DNA of 64,000 nucleotides from positions 1-64,000 of the forward strand of contig JANWLR010000042.1 in assembly GCA_025450755.1 (NCBI GenBank). Reading direction: 5' to 3'. Of this stretch, positions 1 to 9,793 are shown piece after piece. Under the pieces are notes generated by a model. It made no database searches, had not been told where the DNA came from, and saw nothing but the letters and a program-made list of their open reading frames with translations. How positions within the stretch are numbered: the first letter of the stretch is position 1; each line of letters starts with the position of its first letter. The position numbers and the translations under genes are program-made. The DNA comes from Sphingomicrobium sp. Its GTDB lineage: Bacteria > Pseudomonadota > Alphaproteobacteria > Sphingomonadales > Sphingomonadaceae.

Positions 1-393
1 CACTTCGACAGTGAGATCCAGATCGGTGCGCTCGCCAATATGAAGTGGACCGAGATCAAGCCGCAGGTCGACGAGGTCGAGGTCCCGGACGGCAAGAAGA
101 TCATTGTTCTTTCGAAGGGCCGCCTGGTGAACCTCGGCAATGCCACGGGTCACCCGAGCTTCGTGATGAGCTCGAGCTTCACCAACCAAGTGCTGGCTCA
201 GATCGAGCTTTTCACCAAGGGCGATCAGTACAAGAACGACGTCTATGTGCTTCCGAAGCACCTCGACGAGAAGGTCGCGCGACTGCACCTCGATAAGCTC
301 GGCGTGAAGCTGACGAAGCTGAACGACAAGCAGGCCAATTACATCGGGGTCTCGGCTGAAGGGCCCTTTAAGCCCGATCATTACCGCTACTGA
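1..393 (+). CDS. ahcY: S-adenosylhomocysteine hydrolase, C-terminal part (5' truncated by window)
   Basis: This is the last 130 codons of adenosylhomocysteinase, which splits S-adenosylhomocysteine into adenosine and homocysteine in the cytoplasmic methyl cycle. The reading frame is open from base 1 and begins with [16 protein letters not shown], a stretch typical of the NAD-binding domain. The extreme C-terminus KPDHYRY carries the Lys and Tyr that in this family reach into the NAD site of a neighbouring subunit. The stop codon at 391-393 abuts the stop of the convergent sulfotransferase gene with no spacer. The true start lies outside the window, so full length cannot be judged. Confidence 0.96.
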   Translation, partial: HFDSEIQIGALANMKWTEIKPQVDEVEVPDGKKIIVLSKGRLVNLGNATGHPSFVMSSSFTNQVLAQIELFTKGDQYKNDVYVLPKHLDEKVARLHLDKLGVKLTKLNDKQANYIGVSAEGPFKPDHYRY

Positions 394-1971
394 TCAGGAG
401 TCTGCGACGGCCCCCAGGGTCTCGCGCAAGGGCCCCAGCCATTCCGCATAGGGCTTCCATCTGCCGATGCCGCTGCGATTGAGCGGCCGGCGGACCTGCT
501 CTGCGCTCGGTGTGCGGACCGTGCGATCGGATTCGTAAAAGCTGAGCAGATCATCCGTCCATTCGAGACCCAAATATTCGAGCGCTTTGCGCAACTCCGT
601 CTCGGGCGCGTCAATCAGAGTCTCGTAGCGAATGCTGCAGATGAGGTCCGGCGCGGCTGCACCCAAATGATCCATCAGACGCGTGTAATCGACGCAAGCG
701 CGCGCTTGATGCACGAGGTCAAACGATGCCGCATGGGCCGAGCCGAAGTGGTGCGTATAGTTCGAGAAGCAGCAATCCATCGCGTTGCGGCGAATCTCGA
801 TAAAGCGGGCCTGCGGCAGGATTTCGCGGATGAAAAGGATGTCGCTCCAGTTCGAGGGCATCTTGTCGATGAAAAAAGGCGCGTCGCTGCGTCGATGGTC
901 TGTCGAGCGCCGTAGATATTCCGCTCCCAACGCGGGTTTCTCCTCGGCCGAAAGGCGCGAGATATATTGCGGAACCGTCAGCGGCCCGCGTCGCATGTGC
1001 ATCTCGAGCGACGCTCGCATGAGCGCCCGAACATAGGGGAGCTCACCGGTCGCCTCGATCTCGGGATGGCAACTGAGTATCTGCTCGAGCAGCGTGGAGC
1101 CGGAGCGCGGCAAGCTGACCAGGAAAATGGGAATTGGTCCGGTGCTTTGCGCGGGCATGTCCAATCGCCCGACCGGAATCATTCGAATGAATTCATCGAC
1201 CTCGCTTGAGAGCTCGCTCGGATCATATTTGATGAGCTCGGCGCGGATCCGGTTGCCCTCACCATAATGGCTGAATGCTCGTTCATACTCTCCGCGGTCA
1301 TGCCATCCGCGGCCGAGCGCCATGTGCAGAGGCTCGACATTCAGGATATCGACGGCGCGCCCGACCTCCCTCTCCATGATGCACATATCTTCGTCCGTGA
1401 GGATTTTCGACTTGATGTCGGCGAGGCCCCACCAGGCCTCGCCGCGCTCGGGATCGTCCTCGATCACGTGTCGGTAAGCGGCGATCGCTTCGTCCGTTCG
1501 CCCGGCGAAGCGCAGGCTGTGACCGTAGGTGATCCAATGCTGCGCCTCAGCACGGGAATCCGCAACGACGCTTCGATATGCTTCGATCGAATCTTCGGAG
1601 CGGCCCAACCGGTCGAGAATCGAGGCTCGTGTGGCTCTCAAGGAGAGGTCGTCGAAACTCTTTTCGAGCTGCGTGAAGGCCGCCAGTGCTTCGCTGAGCC
1701 GATCCTGCCTGAACAATGTGATTGCGAGGCTTCGTTGCACATCGAAGGAGTTGGTCCCGAAGGAAATCGCTCGCCGAAGAAACTGCTCGGCCTGGACGAA
1801 GGCGCCTGTCTCCAATGCAATTTCGCCAAGCAGCGCCAGGCCGCGAGGTTCGTCGCGGTGCTCCCGCAAATGCTGAATGAGCACCATCGAGGCAGCGTCA
1901 TTGTTCTTTTCGCGAAAGAGCCGCTCGGCCTCGGTCAATCGAGGATAGGCTCTTACGCTTGTAGAAATCAC
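394..1971 (-). CDS. TPR-repeat sulfotransferase family protein
   Basis: A 525-residue protein. Residues about 1-250 are alpha-helical tetratricopeptide-type repeats (for example AEQFLRRAIS, AIAAYRHVIE), and the C-terminal half is a PAPS-dependent sulfotransferase. The 5'-phosphosulfate loop is PRSGSTLLEQ at residues 288-297 and the 3'-phosphate region is around 393-410 (EIRRNAMDCCFSNY). The family transfers sulfate from PAPS to hydroxyl groups. The acceptor here is unknown. No signal peptide is visible, so it should be cytoplasmic. It ends immediately beside ahcY and starts 9 bp after the next sulfotransferase, so the two are very probably co-transcribed, downstream of a TonB-dependent receptor. 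TPR-sulfotransferases of this type are common near such receptors in sphingomonads (recollection, not searched). Confidence 0.9.
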   Translation of the reverse strand: MISTSVRAYPRLTEAERLFREKNNDAASMVLIQHLREHRDEPRGLALLGEIALETGAFVQAEQFLRRAISFGTNSFDVQRSLAITLFRQDRLSEALAAFTQLEKSFDDLSLRATRASILDRLGRSEDSIEAYRSVVADSRAEAQHWITYGHSLRFAGRTDEAIAAYRHVIEDDPERGEAWWGLADIKSKILTDEDMCIMEREVGRAVDILNVEPLHMALGRGWHDRGEYERAFSHYGEGNRIRAELIKYDPSELSSEVDEFIRMIPVGRLDMPAQSTGPIPIFLVSLPRSGSTLLEQILSCHPEIEATGELPYVRALMRASLEMHMRRGPLTVPQYISRLSAEEKPALGAEYLRRSTDHRRSDAPFFIDKMPSNWSDILFIREILPQARFIEIRRNAMDCCFSNYTHHFGSAHAASFDLVHQARACVDYTRLMDHLGAAAPDLICSIRYETLIDAPETELRKALEYLGLEWTDDLLSFYESDRTVRTPSAEQVRRPLNRSGIGRWKPYAEWLGPLRETLGAVADS

Positions 1972-1980
1972 CGGGATTCC

Positions 1981-2772
1981 TCAGGTGTAGCCGAGGAGTT
2001 GGCGAAGGCCAGGCGCAGCATAGTCGACAAGCCGCCGATGCCTATCGGGCAATTTGTCGGGGATTTCCAGAGCGACGCCGGTGAGGTTCTCCCGAGCCGT
2101 ACCGCTGCGCCGCCGGTCAGAGCCGACCTTCACGCGCTGACGCCAATCGGAAGGAAGCGGCGAAATCCCGCACGCCTCGAAAAGCGCGCCGAAATAGGTT
2201 TCTGCTTCGTCACTCCCGAGATCCCGAATGTTTTGAAGAAGGTCTTCGTATCGGACCGGGTACACGTTCGATGAGCCGAGCCAGGCGGCCACGTTCAGGT
2301 CGTACATATCGGCGAGCTTCGGCGCCTTCGTATGGATTCCGAAGATCATCAGCGACAGAAGCTCGTCGACCGTAAGCTTGCCTTCCTTCAAATAATCGAC
2401 GTTCCCCTGAAACTCCTCCGACAAGTAGAAACGGGCGCGGGCAAGAACCCAATCATAGGGATCGCGGTAGAGCAGGATCTTTCGAACATGCGCGAGCTCG
2501 ATCGCCGACGCGTCCGAGAAGAACAGGTGCCCGTAGCTGAAGAAGGGAAAGTTCGGCAGGAACGCGTGGAGATGGTCCTTGAGGTTGCCCCACTGGATGA
2601 ACTGCTCGCGGTATTGCTGATCGAGCGGCACGAACATCCGGATGATATTCTTGAGCAGATGTGACCCGCTCTTGGGGATGCTGTTGAGGAAAAAAGGCTC
2701 ACGGATCGGCGCCGGATTGAACTGGGTCGTGTCGCTGTCGAGCGTGTCGCCCTTGAGTTTGATCGTCGCCAT
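1981..2772 (-). CDS. Sulfotransferase domain protein
   Basis: A 263-residue single-domain sulfotransferase. The PAPS 5'-phosphosulfate loop is PKSGSH at residues 33-38, and the 3'-phosphate element LLYRDPYDWVLARARFY follows about 90 residues later. A basic RSGTAREN-type segment near the C-terminus matches the position of the third PAPS-binding loop. The acceptor cannot be told from the sequence. There is no signal peptide. It lies between the TPR-sulfotransferase (9-bp gap) and a TonB-dependent receptor whose terminator hairpin sits 31-59 bp upstream of this start, so expression may depend on readthrough or on a promoter in the 78-bp gap. Confidence 0.88.
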   Translation of the reverse strand: MATIKLKGDTLDSDTTQFNPAPIREPFFLNSIPKSGSHLLKNIIRMFVPLDQQYREQFIQWGNLKDHLHAFLPNFPFFSYGHLFFSDASAIELAHVRKILLYRDPYDWVLARARFYLSEEFQGNVDYLKEGKLTVDELLSLMIFGIHTKAPKLADMYDLNVAAWLGSSNVYPVRYEDLLQNIRDLGSDEAETYFGALFEACGISPLPSDWRQRVKVGSDRRRSGTARENLTGVALEIPDKLPDRHRRLVDYAAPGLRQLLGYT

Positions 2773-2802
2773 CGATGCTGTGGTTACCGGCTGCGCGGTT
2801 CG

Positions 2803-2831
2803 AAAAAAAGGGCGGCAGTTGCCTGCCGCCC
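2803..2831 (-). terminator. Rho-independent terminator behind the minus-strand TonB receptor
   Basis: A perfect 9-bp stem (gggcggcag 2810-2818 with ctgccgccc 2823-2831) and a 4-base loop. On the minus strand it is followed by a run of seven T (2803-2809). It lies 20 bp past the receptor stop codon and before the sulfotransferase gene, so it should end or attenuate receptor transcription. Confidence 0.85.
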
Positions 2832-2850
2832 TGACGTCAAGTCTTACGCC

Positions 2851-5800
2851 TCAGAATTTCTTCGAGATATTGAAGAATATCCGGCGTCCCAGGAAGTCGT
2901 ATTGCGATGTGCCGACGACGGGGCCGATCTCCGAAGGCAATCCGCCGCCGCCGATCGTGCTGACCCGCGGCGGGCGAGTGTCGAAGATGTTGCGCATGCC
3001 GAGCGTCAGCTCGAGCCGATGGGCCGGACTGCCGAAGTCCTTGGTGACGGAGACCGCGTGGTAGAAGGTCGCCGGGACCCTCACGACGACGCAGTAATTG
3101 CCCCAAATGACCGAGGTCTGGCACAATGATCCGCCGTGGCGGTCCTTGAACTTCTGTTCGTTCGAGGATGCTCCGTAGAATTCCGTGTGCCACAAGAACG
3201 ACCAGCCTCCATGCGGCTTCCAGGTTACGTTGAGGTCGCCGACGAACTTGGGATCTCCGATGTCGCCGTTATTCGACACTGCCGGGCTCCCCGGCAGGAG
3301 GACGATCGAATCCTTCAGCTGGTAGGTCGCGTTGCCCAGAACCGTCAGTGAACCCCAGCGCCCCAATCCCTGCTGAACGAGCGCCGTGAAGTCGACGCCC
3401 TTGTTCCGCTGGTCCGAGATGTTGATGTACTTATCGTGGACATTGCTGATCGCATAGGGATCGGTGCCGTTCGTCCCGCGATCGAAGAGCGAGCAAAGCG
3501 GATCGTTCGGGAAACTCGGCGAGTCATAGCAGCCGAAGACGATATTCTGGGCTCCGAGCTGGGAGATTTCGCCCTTCACCCTGATGTCGAAATAGTCGAT
3601 CGCCAGGCTCATCCGGGTCTGCGGGAGGAAGGCGAACGAGGGCGTCAGGATGATGCTTGCAGTTTTGGCGGTCGAAGTTTCCGGATGGAGCACACCGATT
3701 CCGCCCTGCGAGAAGACCGTCGCGGTGATCGATCCGCCGCCGTAGTTGCTTGGAATTCCTGCGGCGGCACAATTGTCAGCCTCGCGCTGATCGATGTTAC
3801 CCTGCGCGAGGTTGAACGCATAGTTGACGCAAGGATCGATCGTCCGAGCGCTGACGAAGCTGGTCTCGTTCGCCTTGAATTCCTCGAACAGCGCAGGTGC
3901 GCGGAACGACGTCCCATATGTGCCGCGGAATCGCAGCCAATGATTGACCGCCCAGTTTCCGCCAAGCTTGTAGGTCCAATTCCATCTGTCGCTTGAGGTG
4001 GCCCCCGTCGTCGATTGCGTCGCCGTAACGTTGGTCACTCGAGCGGCGCCGCTGAATGACAGGTCGCGGAAGAAGGGATGCTCCTTGATCAAAGGCACCT
4101 GGATTTCGCCATATGCTTCGGTCGTGACCTCGTGACCGGCTGTGATTCCAGATTCGGAAGTCCCCCAGGCGTTGCCAGCCAGCGTGATCGCGCCTGGCGT
4201 GTCGACGATGCTGTCACGACGAGCAGTGACACCGATCGCCATCCCGATCGGTCCTGCCGGCAGGTTGAAAAGATGACCCGACATCGACGCTTCGCCGGAG
4301 AGCTGTTTGTAAAGCGTCTCGCCCGTTTCCCATTGGAATAGATAGTCCGCTTGCGCCGGCGTGAAGTGCCCGAAGAGGAAGTTCGGATCGAGCCAGGGCA
4401 GATCGATGCACTGCTTCTTCGAGATCGGCGTGACCTGGCCGACGCACGAGGACGTCTGGAAGTTGGTCATGTCGATGACGTCTTTGAGGATCTGTTCGGT
4501 GCTGTAGAGACCCTTGTTGTGGCTGTACTGGACGTAGGCGTCGTACGACCAGCCTTTAAAGAGACCGCCGAGGTCTCCGCGTAGGCCGCCAACGGCGCGC
4601 CAGTAGTCAACGCGCTGGCTGGTGTCGGAGCCGCGGTCCGTCACCGCCGTCGGGCTGAGGAAGTTCAGGCCCTGCCATCCCTTCGCCCAATAAGTGCCAT
4701 AGGGATCAGCGGGATTATTGTAGATGTCGCCGGTGAAGCCGAACGTCCAGAACTGCCGCCAGCCATTCTGGTAGGTCTTGCGCCGGTTCGCGAGGAACTC
4801 GGCATAGCCTTCGATATGATCCGTAAAGTTATAGGCGGCGTCAGCATAGAGCGTGTACCGCGTCGTCGCGGGGATGATCGTCTGCTCGCTCGCATAGGGG
4901 TTGAAATCGTTCTGAACGGCGTAGGACGCCGGATTGTATCCGGTCGGGAGCCAGCCTGGAGGTGCGACGAAGCAGGAATATGCCCCGCAACCGCTGATTG
5001 GCGGCAAGCCGTAGGTGTTTCCAGGGAAATATTGGATCAGGTTGACCGGCCCGACGTATGTGCCGTCAGCCAAGTGGAGGTTACCCGGCCCACCCAGATA
5101 ATTATATTCGTAATCGTAGGTCCAAACCTGGCCGACGGGCAGGTCTTCGCAATGATATTTGCCGGTGCGCGGGTCGATCAGGTCGGCGCGCTGGTTGGAC
5201 CCTTGCCTGAAGACATAGGCCTCGGGGCAGTTGAGGTACGACCGGTCGCCGCGTGCCAGCTCGTTCTGGTGGAAATAATCCAGCGCGATGAGGATGTGGC
5301 CGCGGTCAGTCGACCTGCCCCACATGATGCTGCCGCTGTACTGCTCTCCGCCCCGCTTCGTCGGAATGCTGCCGAACCCATCGATCTGGAGTCCGTTGAA
5401 GTCGGTCTTGGTGATCAGATTAACCACGCCCGCAACTGCGTCCGATCCGTAAATCGATGATGCACCCGTCTTCAGGATGTCGACGCGTTGGACGATTGAC
5501 TGCGGGAGCACGTTGAGGTCGAAGGAGGAGACGCCGCCTCGTGTGCCCGCCGGGCCTGCGCGCCGGCCGTTCAGCAGCACGAGTGTGCGGTTCGGGCCGA
5601 GCCCGCGAAGATCGATCGTCTCTGCACCCGGGCCGCCGTTCGTGACGAAGTTGGACGACAATGCGGACGTGATCTGCGTCGACCCAGCAGCGATCGGCGA
5701 GGACTGGAGCATATCGGCAGTGTCGAGATAGCCAGCCTGCTTCGAAAGTTGCGGATCGATCAAACTGACCGGGTCGGGGCTTGTGAACTCGGGTTGGCGG

Positions 5801-6075
5801 ATGCGCGTTCCGGTGATCACGATGTTCTTCTCGTTCCCAGTGACGGCACTGTCGCCACCTGTAGCAGGGACTTGCGCCGGCTGCTGCGCCTGTTGCTGGG
5901 TATTGGTCGGCGCGGTCTGCGGGGGTTTGGCCTTGGGTTTCCCCGATTGATCGGTCGCGGGGGGCGTCTGGGTGGTCGGTTGCGCGAATGCCGGCGTCGC
6001 AATTATGAGTGCGCCGATCGACGCACCGATGAGAAGCTGCGCACGCAGATTAGCTGCAGTTGGGTTGGCTGCCAT
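2851..6075 (-). CDS. TonB-dependent outer-membrane receptor
   Basis: A 1074-residue outer-membrane receptor that would use TonB and proton-motive force to import a ligand. Residues 1-31 are a signal peptide ending AFA|Q, then comes a Q/P-rich linker (about 32-75). The plug begins near residue 85 with a TonB-box-like NIVITGTR, followed by a beta-barrel rich in aromatic and Asn/Gly loops and ending in the terminal phenylalanine of ISKKF. No N-terminal STN signalling domain is seen, so sigma/anti-sigma regulation is unlikely. The length is in the large class common in sphingomonads. Substrate is unknown. It is divergent from a second receptor across a 365-bp gap, and two sulfotransferases follow it on the same strand. 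Confidence 0.95.
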   Translation of the reverse strand: MAANPTAANLRAQLLIGASIGALIIATPAFAQPTTQTPPATDQSGKPKAKPPQTAPTNTQQQAQQPAQVPATGGDSAVTGNEKNIVITGTRIRQPEFTSPDPVSLIDPQLSKQAGYLDTADMLQSSPIAAGSTQITSALSSNFVTNGGPGAETIDLRGLGPNRTLVLLNGRRAGPAGTRGGVSSFDLNVLPQSIVQRVDILKTGASSIYGSDAVAGVVNLITKTDFNGLQIDGFGSIPTKRGGEQYSGSIMWGRSTDRGHILIALDYFHQNELARGDRSYLNCPEAYVFRQGSNQRADLIDPRTGKYHCEDLPVGQVWTYDYEYNYLGGPGNLHLADGTYVGPVNLIQYFPGNTYGLPPISGCGAYSCFVAPPGWLPTGYNPASYAVQNDFNPYASEQTIIPATTRYTLYADAAYNFTDHIEGYAEFLANRRKTYQNGWRQFWTFGFTGDIYNNPADPYGTYWAKGWQGLNFLSPTAVTDRGSDTSQRVDYWRAVGGLRGDLGGLFKGWSYDAYVQYSHNKGLYSTEQILKDVIDMTNFQTSSCVGQVTPISKKQCIDLPWLDPNFLFGHFTPAQADYLFQWETGETLYKQLSGEASMSGHLFNLPAGPIGMAIGVTARRDSIVDTPGAITLAGNAWGTSESGITAGHEVTTEAYGEIQVPLIKEHPFFRDLSFSGAARVTNVTATQSTTGATSSDRWNWTYKLGGNWAVNHWLRFRGTYGTSFRAPALFEEFKANETSFVSARTIDPCVNYAFNLAQGNIDQREADNCAAAGIPSNYGGGSITATVFSQGGIGVLHPETSTAKTASIILTPSFAFLPQTRMSLAIDYFDIRVKGEISQLGAQNIVFGCYDSPSFPNDPLCSLFDRGTNGTDPYAISNVHDKYINISDQRNKGVDFTALVQQGLGRWGSLTVLGNATYQLKDSIVLLPGSPAVSNNGDIGDPKFVGDLNVTWKPHGGWSFLWHTEFYGASSNEQKFKDRHGGSLCQTSVIWGNYCVVVRVPATFYHAVSVTKDFGSPAHRLELTLGMRNIFDTRPPRVSTIGGGGLPSEIGPVVGTSQYDFLGRRIFFNISKKF

Positions 6076-6440
6076 TTCGATCCCCTGTTTGGCCGACCCA
6101 CCACACGGCCAGCTCCCAATCCGCTACGCTCGGATGGAGGTTTACCCGAGTCAATCTGCAAGTAATGTTCTGTTCATTCGCTTGTCGAAAGACAGGGTAC
6201 TGTTACCTTGGTGCAACAATTAACGGGCTACCGCCGACGATTGTGAGTGCTGTTAACAGGACGATCGGTTCATCAACCCAAGCACATCGAGTCCAAATGT
6301 CAGGTAGCCGACTTAAGCTTTTGGAAATGTTGTAATAATACTACACAAATCGAAATTCATCGGGCTTGGTCCCGTCGCCGATTGCCACTAGCTTTCTGGC
6401 CGCTACGGCCACTCCAACCTAAGTGGAGGGGTCCCTGTAA
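6076..6440. promoter_or_regulatory. Divergent intergenic region between two TonB receptors
   Basis: A 365-bp non-coding stretch that must hold the promoters of both divergent receptor genes. It is clearly more AT-rich than its surroundings between about 6150 and 6360, with TTGGAA near 6319 and an AT-rich taataatac tract about 15 bp beyond as a weak candidate promoter facing the right-hand receptor. I see no convincing operator palindrome and no coding frame. Confidence 0.5.
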
Positions 6441-9400
6441 ATGCGTGCTTTCGGTAGCGTTTCTCGTTTCTCATTCTCAGTTTCGGCAGTCGCTCTTAGC
6501 GCCGCGTTCGCCTCACCGGCACTAGCCCAGTCGGAGCAGACGCAGGTCCAGGCGCAGCAGGCCAATACAGCCCAAGCGTGCGCCAGCATTACCGATCCAG
6601 CAAAGCATTCGGCCTGCATCGAGACCAAGGCGACACAGGCGCCGCACGCCGCTGCGCAGGATCAGGGCCAGATCGTCATCACCGGTTCGCGAATTGCACG
6701 GCGCGAGAACCAAACGGCATCGCCGGTCGAGATCATCTCCTCCAAGGACATCGAGGCGCGCGGCTTCCAGACGGTTGCCCAGGCGCTCAACGAACAACCT
6801 TCGTTCGGCGTCCCGGGTGCATCGCCGGTGGGTTTCAATCAGTCGGGCTTCGGCGCCGGCCAAAGCTTCGTCGACTTCCTTGGCCTCGGATCGCAGCGCA
6901 CGCTGACGCTCGTCAACGGCCGCCGCTTTGTCAGCTCGAACACGTCATCGATTTTCGGACCGACCGGCGAGGGCGGAAGCCAGGTCGACCTCAATGTCAT
7001 TCCGACCAAGCTGGTCGACCGCATCGAGACGGTCGCCGCGATCGGGGCGCCGATCTATGGCTCGGACGCGATCGCGGGCACGATCAACGTCATCCTGAAG
7101 CGGAACTACGAGGGCTTCGACCTCGACGGCCAAGATGGCTTCTCGACGCGCGGCGATGCTCCGGACCGGCGCATCCGCTTGCTGGCAGGCCATAACTTCG
7201 CCGACGGACGAGGAAACATCACGATCTCCGGCGAATATGATAACTCGAAGGGTATCCTTTATACGGCCCGCGACGTCACATCTTCGGACGATCGCTACTG
7301 CAGTAACCGCGACAACCTCAGGGCATCGAATGGCTCGCGAATCCAGGTGATCTGCCCGGACGAGCGCATCCCGTCGATTTCGCCCTACGGCATCCCGATC
7401 GTAGGCGGCGCGGCATTCGGTCTCGATTTCCCGCTTAGCCCGCAACAGTCGAATCTGTTCATCGGCGACCCGAATCTGAACTTCGGAGTCCAGGACACGT
7501 CGGGCAACCAACTCAAGTTCGACCAGAACGGCGCCCTAATCCCGATCGACTTCGGCCGCACTGTAGGACCCGACACCGGGTTCAGCGTATTCACCAGCGG
7601 CGGCAACGGCTTCTCGCTGCGCGACGTCGAGAACCTGCTGACCGACATCAAGCGGTACAGTGGCATCAGTGAGATGTCCTATCAGCTGACCGACAACGTG
7701 CGGCTCTTCGGCGAGGGCTGGTACAGCGTCAGCCAAGGTCGCAATCTTGCCTCTCAGCCGGTCTACAACAGCGCGCTCTTCGGTTCGGCGGGAAGTCGAG
7801 ACGGCAACCTCATCATCCCGCTCAGCAATCCTTTCCTGTCGGACGCTGCGCGCACTGCGATTTTGAATTCGATCCAGAACAACCCGCTGTCCGATCAGAA
7901 TTTCCTCGGCGCCAATCAAGATTATTTCTACCTGGGCCGTGCAAGCGTGGACCTCTCCCCCGGCGTGTCGACCGGCAAGAATCGCGTGATGCGGTTCGTC
8001 GGCGGCCTCGACGGCACATTCCATGTGCTGCCCGGCCGCACGTGGAATTTTGACGCCTATCTGAACTACGGTAACTCCAGGACGACCAGCCGCAATCCGG
8101 AGCTGAACCAGCAGAACTTCCTGAATGCGATCAACGCGGTGCGTGACGCCAGCGGAAACATCGTTTGCGCCCCCGGCTATACGAATTCGCCGATCGCCAC
8201 AGTGAGCGAGACCTGCGCTCCGCTCGACCTGTTCGGCGGACAGACCAGCCAGGCGGCCCGCGATTATGTGACGACGATTGCGACACCGACGAACGTCAAC
8301 AAGCAATATGATGCCGTCGCATCGATCTCGGGCCCGCTCGTTTCGCTCCCGGGCGGGGACATCTCCTTCGCGCTCGGCGCCGAGCACCGGGTCGAAAGCT
8401 CGAACTTCGATCCGGGCGCTTTCTATTATGGCGCGGGGACCGGGGATTCGTCGCAGCGTACAAGCTATGGTCGCTCGGTGCCGATCGACCCGGTGTACGG
8501 CAAGTATCACACCAACGAGATCTTCGGCGAGTTGAACGCGGCAATCATTTCGCCGTCGAACAACATCCATTTCGTCCACGAGCTCACCGTTCAGACGGCG
8601 GGCCGGTACATCTGGAATTCGCAGGCCGGTGCGGATCCGACCTACACCGCGCAGATTCGCTATGCGCCGTTCCGCGACATCGCGTTCCGTGGCGCCTACA
8701 CTCGGGCGGTCCGGGCTCCGTCGATTACCGAGGCGTTCAATCCGACGTCCAGTGCGTTCGGTTTCGCGACCGACGTTTGCGATCAGGACCTCGTCAATAA
8801 TGGTCCCGATCCGGCGACGCGCGCAAAGAATTGCGCCGCCGCGGGCGTGCCGGCGAATTTCCACTCGCTGGCGAACGACCGGACGATCCAGACTTATACG
8901 TTCGGCAATCCCGACCTGAAAAACGAGAAGTCGGATGCGATCACCGTTGGGACCGTGCTGACGCCGCACTTCATCCCTGGCCTCAGCGCGACGGTCGACT
9001 ACGTAAACATCAAGCTCAAGAACGCGATTAGCGAGTTCTCGAACGATCAAGTCGTCGCCGCATGCTATGATGCTGCCGATTACCCCAACAATCCGTTCTG
9101 TGGGCTGATCACGCGCGACTTCAGTGGAACTCCCGCGACGAACAACAACTACGGGCAGCTGACGAACGTCGGGAGCAGCTACTTCAACTCGGCGACGCTT
9201 CGGTACAAGGGCGTCCTGGCCGAGCTGGCGTACCGCCACTCGTCCGACTTCCTTGGCGCTGGAAGCCATCTCGGGTTGAAGGTCAGCTACCAGTATCTCG
9301 ATACGCTCTCGTCGGTCGTGACCGCGGGTTCGGCGCCGGTGCTGACCAGCAACTCAGTGGGCTATTCACGGCACAAGGGGATCGCGACACTGGGCTATGA

Positions 9401-9686
9401 CCGAGGTGGGTTTTCCGGGCAGATCGAGGCCAATTATATCGGCAGGGCCCGGATCGACCCGAACAGCCCGGTCGACCTCTATGATCCGGCCTATGTGAAG
9501 AGCTTCGTCTACTTCAACCTGTCGCTGGCCCAGAATGTCGGCAGCCGGTTCACCTTCCACATCGATGTCGACAATCTTTTCGATGCCAAGCCGCCTTACC
9601 CGTACCCGGCGAGCGGCGGGACGGTCCCGTACTTTGCGGGTGTCCTTGGTACCTACATCCGCGTGGGCGCAGGCGTGCACTTCTAA
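6441..9686 (+). CDS. TonB-dependent outer-membrane receptor
   Basis: A 1081-residue receptor of the same class as its divergent neighbour but with clearly different sequence. Residues 1-29 form a signal peptide (ASPALA|Q), followed by a Gln-rich linker. The plug starts at about residue 75 with a TonB-box-like QIVITGSRIARRENQ and the element VEIISSKDIEARG typical of the plug domain. The rest is beta-barrel, closing with IRVGAGVHF, whose last residue is the usual terminal Phe. There is no STN domain. Ligand is unknown. A strong terminator follows, so it is probably transcribed alone. Confidence 0.95.
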   Translation: MRAFGSVSRFSFSVSAVALSAAFASPALAQSEQTQVQAQQANTAQACASITDPAKHSACIETKATQAPHAAAQDQGQIVITGSRIARRENQTASPVEIISSKDIEARGFQTVAQALNEQPSFGVPGASPVGFNQSGFGAGQSFVDFLGLGSQRTLTLVNGRRFVSSNTSSIFGPTGEGGSQVDLNVIPTKLVDRIETVAAIGAPIYGSDAIAGTINVILKRNYEGFDLDGQDGFSTRGDAPDRRIRLLAGHNFADGRGNITISGEYDNSKGILYTARDVTSSDDRYCSNRDNLRASNGSRIQVICPDERIPSISPYGIPIVGGAAFGLDFPLSPQQSNLFIGDPNLNFGVQDTSGNQLKFDQNGALIPIDFGRTVGPDTGFSVFTSGGNGFSLRDVENLLTDIKRYSGISEMSYQLTDNVRLFGEGWYSVSQGRNLASQPVYNSALFGSAGSRDGNLIIPLSNPFLSDAARTAILNSIQNNPLSDQNFLGANQDYFYLGRASVDLSPGVSTGKNRVMRFVGGLDGTFHVLPGRTWNFDAYLNYGNSRTTSRNPELNQQNFLNAINAVRDASGNIVCAPGYTNSPIATVSETCAPLDLFGGQTSQAARDYVTTIATPTNVNKQYDAVASISGPLVSLPGGDISFALGAEHRVESSNFDPGAFYYGAGTGDSSQRTSYGRSVPIDPVYGKYHTNEIFGELNAAIISPSNNIHFVHELTVQTAGRYIWNSQAGADPTYTAQIRYAPFRDIAFRGAYTRAVRAPSITEAFNPTSSAFGFATDVCDQDLVNNGPDPATRAKNCAAAGVPANFHSLANDRTIQTYTFGNPDLKNEKSDAITVGTVLTPHFIPGLSATVDYVNIKLKNAISEFSNDQVVAACYDAADYPNNPFCGLITRDFSGTPATNNNYGQLTNVGSSYFNSATLRYKGVLAELAYRHSSDFLGAGSHLGLKVSYQYLDTLSSVVTAGSAPVLTSNSVGYSRHKGIATLGYDRGGFSGQIEANYIGRARIDPNSPVDLYDPAYVKSFVYFNLSLAQNVGSRFTFHIDVDNLFDAKPPYPYPASGGTVPYFAGVLGTYIRVGAGVHF

Positions 9687-9710
9687 CCGGCCGCTCTAAC
9701 GGGGGGAGAG

Positions 9711-9747
9711 AAGGGCGGGAGGCTAGGTGCTTCCCGCCCTTTCTTTT
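9711..9747 (+). terminator. Rho-independent terminator after TonB receptor
   Basis: A perfect 10-bp stem (aagggcggga 9711-9720 with tcccgccctt 9732-9741), an 11-base loop and a T-rich tail tctttt. It lies 24 bp after the receptor stop and separates it from divL. Confidence 0.9.
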
Positions 9748-9793
9748 GAACCGCTTCGCCCTATGAATCGGCGAAGGGGGTAACGGCGCGATT

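Noticed and set aside
1267-2274. Long plus-strand frame of 335 codons
   Set aside because: It is antisense to the two sulfotransferases, whose motifs are clear; no recognisable domain and no ribosome site.
7536-9269. Minus-strand frame of 577 codons
   Set aside because: Antisense shadow of the TonB receptor; Arg/Val-rich with no family features. GC-rich third positions create such frames.
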